From the NCBI GenBank assembly GCA_022561485.1, contig JADFRD010000003.1, positions 15,115-62,388 of the forward strand: DNA of 47,274 nt. The letters run 5' to 3'. Numbering within the stretch: the stretch's first letter is position 1; every line of letters starts with the position of its first letter. Of the stretch, positions 39,651 through 46,507 are shown one piece after another. The notes below the pieces were generated by a model that was not told the DNA's origin, did no database searches, and worked only from the letters and a program-made list of their open reading frames with translations. This DNA is from Fidelibacterota bacterium (GTDB lineage Bacteria; Fidelibacterota; Marinisomatia; Marinisomatales; TCS55). Position numbers and translations under genes: made by a program.

Positions 39651-39688
39651 GTACGTCAATAAATTTAACTCATTAATAAGATGAATAA

Positions 39689-40603
39689 ATGAGTACTCAC
39701 GAATACGAAAACGATAAACGCAACGAAACAATTCTCATTTATATCAATGGGGAGATTGTGCCCCGCCATGAAGCCAAAATATCCGTATATGACAGCGGCT
39801 TTTTACTGGGTGATGGCGTCTGGGAAGGTATTCGATACCACAATGGTCATCTCGTCCACAAAGACGAGCATTTCAAGCGTCTCTTTGCCAGCGCAGAAGG
39901 CATTGGGTTGGATATTGGTAAAACAAAAGAAGAATTGGAAGAGATCATTTTATCTACACTTGAAACCAACAAGATGAAATCCGATATTCACATTCGCTTC
40001 ATTGTTTCCCGTGGATTAAAGAAAACTCCCTATCAGCACCCAAGTGTTAATGTGGGCGGACCGACTATTGTAGTGATTCCCGAATACAAAATTGCAAGTG
40101 AAGATGTGAAAAAGAATGGGTTGCGCCTGGGAACGGTAAGTGTCCGCAGGGGAACCGCCAACACACAAGATCCCAAGTGGAATACCTTGAGCAAAATCAA
40201 TTGCATCGTCGCATGCGTGGAAGCAGATAAACTAGGGGTTGACGAAGGACTGATGCTGGATGTAAACGGATATGTATCCACGTGTAATTCCACCAATTTT
40301 TTCATCGTCAGGCAAGGGGAAGTGTGGACATCTACAGGCGAATACTGCTTAAATGGTGTTACACGGGGAAACATCATCCGCTTATGTAAAGAAAATGAAA
40401 TTCCTGTTTTTGAAAGAAATTTTCATGTGGAAGACTGCCAGTCATCCGATGAGGCATTTGTCACAGGCACATTTGCCGGAGTGACCCCTGTGGTAGAAAT
40501 TGACGGCCATGAAATTTCTGGAGGAATAAGGGGAGAATTAACGGAACGATTGCAACAACTGTACAAACAAGATATAGATAATTTATACCCAGCACATGAT
40601 TGA
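39689..40603 (+). CDS. class IV (branched-chain type) aminotransferase
   Basis: A 304-residue PLP enzyme of the IlvE/D-amino-acid transaminase fold. It shows YINGEIVPRHEAKISVYDSG, FLLGDGVWEGIRYHNG, the catalytic lysine K169 in WNTLSKINCIVA, and GVTRGNIIRLC and GTFAGVTPVVEIDG. The usual Glu that holds the PLP ring nitrogen (SEG..N.F) is replaced by Thr197 in YVSTCNSTNFF. The substrate is uncertain: it overlaps the sulfotransferase-like gene by eight bases, unlike ilv operons, and might serve a special pathway or act as a lyase. Confidence 0.88.
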   Translation: MSTHEYENDKRNETILIYINGEIVPRHEAKISVYDSGFLLGDGVWEGIRYHNGHLVHKDEHFKRLFASAEGIGLDIGKTKEELEEIILSTLETNKMKSDIHIRFIVSRGLKKTPYQHPSVNVGGPTIVVIPEYKIASEDVKKNGLRLGTVSVRRGTANTQDPKWNTLSKINCIVACVEADKLGVDEGLMLDVNGYVSTCNSTNFFIVRQGEVWTSTGEYCLNGVTRGNIIRLCKENEIPVFERNFHVEDCQSSDEAFVTGTFAGVTPVVEIDGHEISGGIRGELTERLQQLYKQDIDNLYPAHD

Positions 40604-41333
40604 TCAAATCCCCATACGAATTGCCATGTGGTCCGGACCTCGGAATATTTCCACGGCCATGATGCGCTCCTTTGCAAACCGCCCGGATTCATTTGTTTCT
40701 GATGAACCATTCTACGGACATTATTTAAATCAGACCGATGTTGATCATCCCGGCCGGGAAGAAGTTTTACAGTCCATGGAGACGGATTGGCACAACATAG
40801 TGGATTACATTACCGGAGATATCCCTAACGGTGCTGCAGTGTGGTACCAAAAACACATGGCCCAGCATAATCTACCGGGGGTGGATTTGTCATGGATAGA
40901 TCAGGTGACAAATTGTTTTCTAATCCGAGATCCAAAGGAAGTAATTTTGTCATATCATAAAAAGTTTGCGGTGACTCGCTCGGAATTACTGGGCTTTCCA
41001 CAGCAGGTTGAATTGGTTCGTAAAATAACAGATGAACTCGGTCATGAGCCTGCCATTGTTGATGCCAAGGATATATTGATGAATCCTCGTGATATTCTGC
41101 AAAAACTATGTGAAGCAGTTGGTATACCGTTCGCGGATGAAATGTTATCATGGTCGTCAGGGCGGCGGGAAACAGACGGCGTGTGGGCAAAGTATTGGTA
41201 TAGTTCTGTAGAAGCATCCACAGGTTTTCAGCCTTATGCGCCACTATCGGAAAAATTGCCTGTTGAACTGGAAGCCATTTATGAGGAATGTCTCGTATAT
41301 TATAACACACTCTATCGCAAAAGGATTTATTGA
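40596..41333 (+). CDS. sulfotransferase-like P-loop protein
   Basis: A 245-residue protein with the nucleotide loop WSGPRNISTAMMRSF (12-26), DEPFYGHYL, FLIRDPKEVILSYHKKF (the 3'-phosphate-binding region of sulfotransferases) and LCEAVGIPFADEMLSW. Members are often annotated as sulfotransferase or branched-chain aminotransferase-associated proteins. From memory, plant proteins fuse this family to a class IV aminotransferase, matching the 8-base overlap with the upstream gene here. The sulfate acceptor is unknown, and kinase activity cannot be excluded. Confidence 0.8.
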   Translation: MIDQIPIRIAMWSGPRNISTAMMRSFANRPDSFVSDEPFYGHYLNQTDVDHPGREEVLQSMETDWHNIVDYITGDIPNGAAVWYQKHMAQHNLPGVDLSWIDQVTNCFLIRDPKEVILSYHKKFAVTRSELLGFPQQVELVRKITDELGHEPAIVDAKDILMNPRDILQKLCEAVGIPFADEMLSWSSGRRETDGVWAKYWYSSVEASTGFQPYAPLSEKLPVELEAIYEECLVYYNTLYRKRIY

Positions 41334-41336
41334 TTC

Positions 41337-42167
41337 ATGACAAAAAAAATAGATTCCAAAGCAATCGGACTTGATATTGGACTTTTAATCGGCCGATTCT
41401 TTATGAACACAGAAGATCTGCACTACGGTTACTGGCCAGATGACAAGACAGCCACGGCACAGAATTTTGCGGAAGCACAAAGGAGGCATTCCCAGCTTAT
41501 TATTGATCATATTCCCGATGGTGTGAAATGCATACTGGATGTGGGCAGCGGTTCGGGTAATTTGGCGAAGAAGCTGCTGGATTTGGGTTATGAAGTGGAT
41601 TGTGTTTTACCCAGTGAATTCCTTGCGGAGAATATTCGAAAAAAATTGGGTGATAAAGGACATGTACATGTGTGTGGATTTGAGGATTTAATCACCGAAC
41701 AGCAATACGATTTAATCTTATTCAGCGAAAGTTTTCAATATGTCAAGCTTGGTTTCTCTATCGATAAAGTTGTGGAAATGCTGCCGGATGGCGGTTACCT
41801 GCTGATTTGTGATTTTTTCAAAAAAAATACGCCGGGAAAAAGTCCACTGGGCGGGGGACATAAATGGACAGCATTTGAAAAGAAAATCGCTTCTGTTCCC
41901 CTGACAAAAATGACTGACATTGATATTACCGAAGAAACCGCTCCAACGAATGATCTGTTGGACAAATTTGTCACTCAAGTGCTTGGTCCAATTAAAAGTA
42001 TGACAGGAGAATATTTAGATAGTAATTATCCGAAATTGTTACGGTTTATGAAATGGAAGTACGAGAAACGCCTTAAAAAGATCAACAGGGTGTATTTTAC
42101 GGGACAGCAAACAGGAGAAAATTTCATTAAATACAAAACCTACCGTTTGCTCCTTTTTAAAAAATAA
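41337..42167 (+). CDS. class I SAM-dependent methyltransferase
   Basis: A 276-residue enzyme. LHYGYWPDD (28-36) precedes the Rossmann core, as in several small-molecule methyltransferases. The SAM loop is LDVGSGSGNLAKKL (67-80), followed by YDLILFSESFQYVKL and LPDGGYLLICDFFK. The C-terminal cap is helical and basic. It starts three bases after the sulfotransferase-like gene. Acceptor type (O, N or C) cannot be told. Confidence 0.85.
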   Translation: MTKKIDSKAIGLDIGLLIGRFFMNTEDLHYGYWPDDKTATAQNFAEAQRRHSQLIIDHIPDGVKCILDVGSGSGNLAKKLLDLGYEVDCVLPSEFLAENIRKKLGDKGHVHVCGFEDLITEQQYDLILFSESFQYVKLGFSIDKVVEMLPDGGYLLICDFFKKNTPGKSPLGGGHKWTAFEKKIASVPLTKMTDIDITEETAPTNDLLDKFVTQVLGPIKSMTGEYLDSNYPKLLRFMKWKYEKRLKKINRVYFTGQQTGENFIKYKTYRLLLFKK

Positions 42168-42199
42168 CGGGATCCTTTTAGAAAAAATCTTTAAGGAAC

Positions 42200-43255
42200 A
42201 TGATAAAAAAAATAAGCAGTCCTGGCCGTATTTGCCTTTTTGGTGAGCATCAGGATTATTTAGGATTACCTGTGATTGCTATGGCGATTTCGCTTCGGTC
42301 TTATATAAAAGGGAAGAAAAGAAATGACAGACAGGTCATCATTCATAAACCGGACATAGATGAAACTGAATCATTTTCATTGGATGACCTGACCTACACC
42401 AAATACCGGGATTATTTCAAAAGTGGGATCAAAGTGTGTATGGATGAGGGGCTTAACTTTTCAAATGGATTTGAATGTGAAGTCACCAGCGAAATTCCGT
42501 TTCAAGCAGGGACAAGCAGTTCATCAGCCATTACAGTGAGTTGGATTCATTTTTTATCCCAAATGGCAGATGATCCGGCGGAATGGGATCAACAAAGAAT
42601 CGGTGAGTTGGCTTACCGGGCGGAAGTGAAAGAATTCAACGAACCCGGCGGTATGATGGATCAATATTCTGCCGCCATGGGGAAACTGATCTTTTTGGAG
42701 TCGGAACCGGAAATATCCATTCGTTCTATAAACCCGAAACTGGGACCGTTTGTTTTAGGGGACTCCCGTGAACCGAAGGATACTATGCAAATATTACAAC
42801 GTTGTAGGGATGCACGTTTAAAAATCATTGCAAGACTCAAGATGAATAATCCTGATTTTAATCTTCATTCTTATGACTTGGATTCCGTCTCAACCGGGTT
42901 GAGCGATGAAGAATTGAAACTGATGAAAGGAACAATCCAAAATCGTGATCTTTTGAAAAAAGCCTTATGGGAATTAGAAAAAGATGAACTGAATCATGAA
43001 AAAATCGGTGATCTTTTAACGGAACATCATTCAGTATTGCGTGATGTTCTGGACGTGAGCACACCCAAAATTGAAGCGATGCTGGATGCAGCTTTAAATT
43101 CCGGCGCTATGGGAGGGAAAATAAATGGTTCGGGCGGCGGCGGGTGCATGTTTGCCTATTCACCAAATGATCCTGAAAAAGTGGCGGCAGCGATTGAAAG
43201 GGTAGGTGGGAAAGCCTATATTATTCATCCTGATGTGGGAACGAGAATAGAATAA
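42200..43255 (+). CDS. galactokinase-like GHMP kinase
   Basis: A 351-residue sugar or small-molecule kinase. The N-terminal motif is SSPGRICLFGEHQDYLG (7-23), like the galactokinase signature GRxNLIGEHxDY but without the following Gly-Gly. The ATP loop is PFQAGTSSSSA (100-110), the catalytic Asp is D154 in GGMMDQYSAAMG, and the third motif is GGKINGSGGGGCMFAYS near 308-324. The departures suggest a substrate other than galactose. It ends a four-gene operon with a 32-base gap after the methyltransferase. Confidence 0.85.
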   Translation: MIKKISSPGRICLFGEHQDYLGLPVIAMAISLRSYIKGKKRNDRQVIIHKPDIDETESFSLDDLTYTKYRDYFKSGIKVCMDEGLNFSNGFECEVTSEIPFQAGTSSSSAITVSWIHFLSQMADDPAEWDQQRIGELAYRAEVKEFNEPGGMMDQYSAAMGKLIFLESEPEISIRSINPKLGPFVLGDSREPKDTMQILQRCRDARLKIIARLKMNNPDFNLHSYDLDSVSTGLSDEELKLMKGTIQNRDLLKKALWELEKDELNHEKIGDLLTEHHSVLRDVLDVSTPKIEAMLDAALNSGAMGGKINGSGGGGCMFAYSPNDPEKVAAAIERVGGKAYIIHPDVGTRIE

Positions 43256-43387
43256 CGGTTTGGTTAAACTGCGTTTTATCCTGAATAATTCATCAGTCGC
43301 CAAGATCGCGAAGTTTCACGAAGGAAAAGAAAAAATAAAGAATAAAATAATTTCAAAAATAATAATTCAAGAAATTCTTCCCCGCCT

Positions 43388-43420
43388 GCGGAGCGCGCCT
43401 TTTGTGGCGAACGCTCTCGC
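43388..43420. repeat. G+C-rich hairpin in the gap after the GHMP kinase
   Basis: GAGCGCGCC (43391-43399) pairs with GGCG..CGCTC (43406-43416) with a two-base bulge, extended by GCG/CGC, around a TTTTGT loop. It stands out in AT-rich flanks. No T tract follows, so it may be a processing or REP-like hairpin rather than a terminator. The rest of 43256-43490 shows no convincing gene. Confidence 0.5.
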
Positions 43421-43490
43421 TAATGTAGGTTATTACAGTTTAGGTTTTGTTGGGCATACGTACAATTAAGGCAGCTAAATCCACTTCTGT

Positions 43491-45035
43491 TTAAAAAAAT
43501 ATCTCCGAATAACCTTCTTCAATGCTAACAATTTCTTCATCTGTCAACTCATCAAATTCTTTCTGTCTTTTCTTCTTAGATAGTTTTCCATTATTTTGGT
43601 TCAGGAATTTAATCAACAAATCCACGTCAGTATCCGGTAGTGATAAATGCAGATTTATGAGTTGCGTCATTCGATCATATTTTTCCAAATAATCTAACTC
43701 TTCCGGAATAATTCTTTCAATAGTATCTTCTACACATTCGAATAGAAATTCTGCTTGTTGAGTAAGATCATAGTAACGATACAAGTCAATAGTTTCATTA
43801 AGAATTTCAACATTATAATCGGAGGTTGGTTTCCACTCAATCAAATCTAATCGAGGATAAGCGTAAGCTTCCAGTATGTCTTGGTAATCGCCAATGCGAT
43901 TTAGAATGGCGGCTGATACCGGGAAAATCATATTTCTTTTAGTATAGCCAAATTTAGCCAGAATGTGATGAATTATATATCTGTGTATTCGTCCATTACC
44001 ATCTGTAAGAGGGTGTATAAATACAAAACCAAAGGCAATTGTTGCAGCTGCTAAAACAGGGTCATAGTTTGATTCCTGTAGTAGGTTATTCGTTTCTATT
44101 AAACCTTTCATCAATGAAGGGAGGTCTGCGGCTTTGGCGGAAATGTGATCAGGAATTGGCGAGAAAGTTTCGCGATCGTGTTCTCCAATGAATCCTTCAT
44201 CCGCCTGGCGGATTCCCATGTGTTTAAGCTTTTTCGACCCAATCACAATATGTTGCAAACGCTCGATTTCTTCGATGGTTAGCTGTTTTTTTCCAGCTTG
44301 CCCAATAGCCCTTCCCCAATTTCTCGCTTTAAGATTTGGAGGATGTTCTCCTTCTATAGCAAAAGAGGCTCTGGAGTCTTTTAATAATAAGAATGCAGCT
44401 GTTCTTCGAACTAATTCCTTATCCTGTTTGCTTAACCCTTTTTCAATTGTGCCGGATAAATCTTTCGCTATATAGCTTTCGAGTTTTTCGGTTTTCTTAA
44501 TCAATGGACAGAATTCCGGATTACCTGGAAGATTGTTTTTTATTCTGTGTCGAGTAGAATTCACTATGTGTCCTGGGTATTGGAGTTTCGGATCTACTAT
44601 TTCTACATATGTTCCTGTCTTTAAGTCAGGAGTATTAACCTTTGTATTCATCAGCCACTCATACAAGAACCAAACTCTCCTGGTATACTGACTTGTTGGT
44701 TTATTTTTTATCATATTCAACACAGGTGCTTCTCCTGTGCATTGAAAAAATGCTTTCAAAACATATAGATCAATTCCTTCGTATTTTAGTGCAAATGCCA
44801 AATGGCTGGTTATATCGTCATAGGGTTTGTGTCTTTTTGTAAATACCTGCCATTGATCCGTATTATATCTTTGGTGTTTTTCTGTAACTATGGAAAGTTG
44901 ATTCGGCAGAGGAACAAGTCTCTGTGACTTTTTTTCGATCAGCTCAATTAATAAGGCATAACCAACTATAACCCCTTCCTCTGGAGTTACTCTTCCATGA
45001 AAAACGGTTACTTTTTTTGAAAAACAATTACTCAT
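43491..45035 (-). CDS. Fic-domain protein (probable AMPylating enzyme)
   Basis: A 514-residue Fic protein. The active site HPLTDGNGRIHR (341-352) fits HPFx(D/E)GNGRxxR, with the catalytic His H341 and flap region TFSPIPDHI (290-298). An inhibitory helix motif SFAIEGE (224-230) matches the (S/T)xxxE(G/N) signature, placing it in class II, where the helix lies N-terminal to the Fic core and restrains ATP binding. Residues 1-200 hold an uncommon N-terminal region and the C-terminus an acidic helical tail. Targets are unknown. No antitoxin partner is adjacent, consistent with a built-in inhibitor. Confidence 0.9.
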   Translation of the reverse strand: MSNCFSKKVTVFHGRVTPEEGVIVGYALLIELIEKKSQRLVPLPNQLSIVTEKHQRYNTDQWQVFTKRHKPYDDITSHLAFALKYEGIDLYVLKAFFQCTGEAPVLNMIKNKPTSQYTRRVWFLYEWLMNTKVNTPDLKTGTYVEIVDPKLQYPGHIVNSTRHRIKNNLPGNPEFCPLIKKTEKLESYIAKDLSGTIEKGLSKQDKELVRRTAAFLLLKDSRASFAIEGEHPPNLKARNWGRAIGQAGKKQLTIEEIERLQHIVIGSKKLKHMGIRQADEGFIGEHDRETFSPIPDHISAKAADLPSLMKGLIETNNLLQESNYDPVLAAATIAFGFVFIHPLTDGNGRIHRYIIHHILAKFGYTKRNMIFPVSAAILNRIGDYQDILEAYAYPRLDLIEWKPTSDYNVEILNETIDLYRYYDLTQQAEFLFECVEDTIERIIPEELDYLEKYDRMTQLINLHLSLPDTDVDLLIKFLNQNNGKLSKKKRQKEFDELTDEEIVSIEEGYSEIFF

Positions 45036-45135
45036 TCGTATGTAGTGTGAAAAATGATTACAAATTTAAACATGAATAACGATTACTTGTTATGAAAAAT
45101 GATTATTTTTAATTATTTCTCATGAAATATGATTA
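45018..45135. repeat. five iteron-like copies of TGAAAAATGATTA at the fic start
   Basis: Copies lie at 45018-45030 (TGAAAAACAATTA), 45048-45060 (TGAAAAATGATTA), 45073-45085 (TGAATAACGATTA), 45093-45105 (TGAAAAATGATTA) and 45123-45135 (TGAAATATGATTA). Start-to-start distances are 30, 25, 20 and 30. They cover the fic start codon and its upstream region, so they may be operators for the fic promoter. Confidence 0.6.
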
Positions 45136-45187
45136 TAATAAGAGTTTCCGATGTAAAGTGGCTTTATTATCTAATAACATATGTTGG

Positions 45188-45252
45188 CTACGCGATAGAA
45201 ATAACCTGTATGACGTCCAACGTTTCGTTTAAAAAGCGTTGCTATCTCGTAG
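45188..45252. repeat. long imperfect palindrome 1
   Basis: CTACGCGATAG (45188-45198) pairs with CTATCTCGTAG (45242-45252), 10 of 11 positions. An inner stem CAACG (45218-45222)/CGTTG (45237-45241) closes a 14-base loop. The 65-base structure lies in the 386-base non-coding stretch between fic and the next small gene. It has recombination-site-like geometry but no confirmed family. Confidence 0.5.
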
Positions 45253-45320
45253 GGTGTCTATGATTTTTTATACATTGTTAGTGGTTTTTATTCTCCATTT
45301 TTTATTTACCCCTTTTTGCA

Positions 45321-45390
45321 TATAACGTTTTGCCGGTATGGCGCTGTGGCCATCCCAAAGGGAGGACATGAGCTATGACCCGCTGTTAGC
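45321..45390. repeat. long imperfect palindrome 2, attC-like
   Basis: Outer TAACG (45323-45327) and GTTA (45385-45388) enclose imperfect arms, with an inner CCATCCC-AAA-GGGAGG stem. Read on the minus strand it begins GCTAACAGCGGG and ends AACGTTATAT, resembling an integron attC in shape: the right core GTTATAT fits GTTRRRY at six of seven positions and the left core fits RYYYAAC poorly. It lies just downstream of the minus-strand gene at 45422-45691, as a cassette recombination site would. Confidence 0.4.
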
Positions 45391-45421
45391 AACTGGGCCA
45401 TCTTTTCAGAACATTGTCTTA

Positions 45422-45691
45422 TTAGTTTTGAAAAACAATTTCAAATTTCAAATACCATTTTGATAATTTTGCATAAACCTGAGAAATTGAACCCCCTTTA
45501 AATGATATTTCAGAATCCATTATTTCTTCCAGTATGAAATTATTGTAAATACATTTTAATTCCAATATTACAGGTTTCGTTTTCCTGTCAAAGACAGTTA
45601 ATTTTCCAGCGTAGTGAACATATTCACCTGTCCTTCTAAATTTACCGGTTACTTCCTCTTCTGACTGAAATATTATTTTTGCTTTTGCCAT
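45422..45691 (-). CDS. small protein of unknown function
   Basis: I do not recognise this 89-residue protein. It is predicted beta-rich, with ITF-type charged strands (GEYVHYAGKLTVFDRKTKPV, ILELKCIYNNFILEEIMDSE) and a C-terminal amphipathic helix. There is no signal peptide or membrane segment. It stands alone, followed downstream by palindrome 2, and its upstream flank is a recombinase remnant, so it looks like cassette cargo. Confidence 0.5.
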   Translation of the reverse strand: MAKAKIIFQSEEEVTGKFRRTGEYVHYAGKLTVFDRKTKPVILELKCIYNNFILEEIMDSEISFKGGSISQVYAKLSKWYLKFEIVFQN

Positions 45692-45701
45692 TATTTATTA
45701 C

Positions 45702-45851
45702 TCAAACATTTTTCTGATTGGCTTATTCGAAACGAAGTTAAATCCATTACAGAAGATTTATTAGAAAAATATTACTATCCGGAGTATCGAAAACGTGGAG
45801 CGGTTGAGTGGCAAGATGGGGGAAGAGTAGCTATGAACAGTTTACTTCCAT
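45702..45851 (+). pseudogene. tyrosine-recombinase fragment (remnant A)
   Basis: Reading from 45704, the frame gives KHFSDWLIRNEVKSITEDLL, continuing through EKYYYPEYRKRG to a TAG at 45849-45851. There is no start codon at the 5' side. Bases 45702-45737 match 46472-46507 at 35 of 36 positions, the part encoding the end of the N-terminal core-binding domain in remnant B. Whether the part after 45738 also belongs to a recombinase is uncertain. Confidence 0.45.
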
Positions 45852-45934
45852 AGGAACCCCTCCAATTTTTCCTTGGGAAATGGGAAGGTCACAAGCTGAG
45901 TGATTTTCCTTTTATCCCTTGTTATACGAGGGTG

Positions 45935-45990
45935 AGTAACGTAGCGACGAAAGCGCAGCATCCCCTTTAGTAATGCTCGAGACGGTTACT
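45935..45990. repeat. imperfect palindrome 3 downstream of the SemiSWEET gene
   Basis: AGTAAC (45935-45940) and GTTACT (45985-45990) are exact inverted arms. AGCAT (45957-45961) and ATGCT (45973-45977) form an inner pair. The element overlaps the stop codon of the SemiSWEET gene and includes the left copy of the 13-bp repeat. It is in the place a cassette recombination site would occupy. Confidence 0.4.
45971..45983. repeat. left 13-bp inverted repeat flanking SemiSWEET
   Basis: TAATGCTCGAGAC, exact reverse complement of GTCTCGAGCATTA at 46284-46296. The pair encloses a 326-base unit that contains only the SemiSWEET gene. Confidence 0.75.
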
Positions 45991-46240
45991 TATATTTAAT
46001 TTTTAAAATTAGAATAGTAGAAGTAAACAATAACGTTATTGCGTTTGCAATTATTAGAGGTAAATCTTTAGCAAGAATTCCATAAACCAACCATAAAAAT
46101 ATCCCTGTTGTGAGTATTGAATACATCGCTAATGACAAATCTTTTGTATGTTTGGTTTTTATGATTCTAATTGTTTGAGGTACAAACGAAATAGTTGTAC
46201 ATGTTGCTGCAACTAACCCTATAATTGTAAATACATCCAT
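45986..46240 (-). CDS. SemiSWEET sugar transporter (PQ-loop/MtN3 family)
   Basis: An 84-residue protein with three membrane helices (about 5-23, 39-57, 61-81), the half-transporter unit that dimerises to move sugars. It carries the PQ motif in TISFVPQTIRIIKTKHTKDL, then SLAMYSILTTGIFLWLVYGI and LPLIIANAITLLFTSTILIL, with the Asn of the binding pocket. It is alone, minus-strand, and bounded by 13-bp inverted repeats. Confidence 0.88.
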   Translation of the reverse strand: MDVFTIIGLVAATCTTISFVPQTIRIIKTKHTKDLSLAMYSILTTGIFLWLVYGILAKDLPLIIANAITLLFTSTILILKIKYK

Positions 46241-46283
46241 ATGTTTAATTAATAATTAATTCTTTATAAATTTATCTTTTTGA

Positions 46284-46296
46284 GTCTCGAGCATTA
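46284..46296. repeat. right 13-bp inverted repeat flanking SemiSWEET
   Basis: GTCTCGAGCATTA, exact reverse complement of 45971-45983. It lies 44 bases upstream of the SemiSWEET start codon. Confidence 0.75.
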
Positions 46297-46380
46297 TTTA
46301 ATCTATCATTGTGCTAAACCCAATTATTGCATTTAGCGGGTTGACTCTTTACGTTGTAGTTGTGTTTTAACCGTATTATC

Positions 46381-46507
46381 ATGCGTAAAGCTGAATTATT
46401 AAAAACCGAAGAACAAAAACTTTCTATCCGAAATTACAGCCCGCGAACGATTAAATCCTATTTATCATCCATCAAACATTTTTCTGATTGGCTTATCCGA
46501 AACGAAG
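46381..46507 (+). pseudogene. tyrosine recombinase, N-terminal fragment (remnant B)
   Basis: ATG 46381 opens MRKAELLKTEEQKLSIRNYS and PRTIKSYLSSIKHFSDWLIR, the start of the SAM-like core-binding domain of XerC/D-type site-specific integrases. After NEA the reading crosses into unrelated G+C-rich DNA at 46508 and the catalytic domain (Arg, His, Tyr) is absent. An in-frame ATG at 46360 is also possible. The frame remains open to 46659, but that part encodes no recombinase. Confidence 0.7.

Noticed and set aside
40596..41310. 161-codon minus-strand ORF opposite the sulfotransferase-like gene (40825-41310)
   Set aside because: Antisense shadow: the plus-strand frame shows family motifs and operon spacing, while the minus frame shows none.
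43260..43469. 69-codon plus-strand ORF after the GHMP kinase
   Set aside because: Weak non-ATG start, low-complexity Lys/Ile-rich reading followed by a translated G+C hairpin (LRSAPFVANALAN); no resemblance to a protein family. It reads like intergenic repeat DNA.
45018..45135. CRISPR array
   Set aside because: The repeats are 13 bases and degenerate with 7-17 base gaps; CRISPR repeats are longer and near identical, and no cas genes are present.
45321..45390. Confident call of an integron attC site
   Set aside because: The left core does not fit RYYYAAC, no integron integrase with its characteristic insert is present, and structure was judged by eye; kept only as attC-like.
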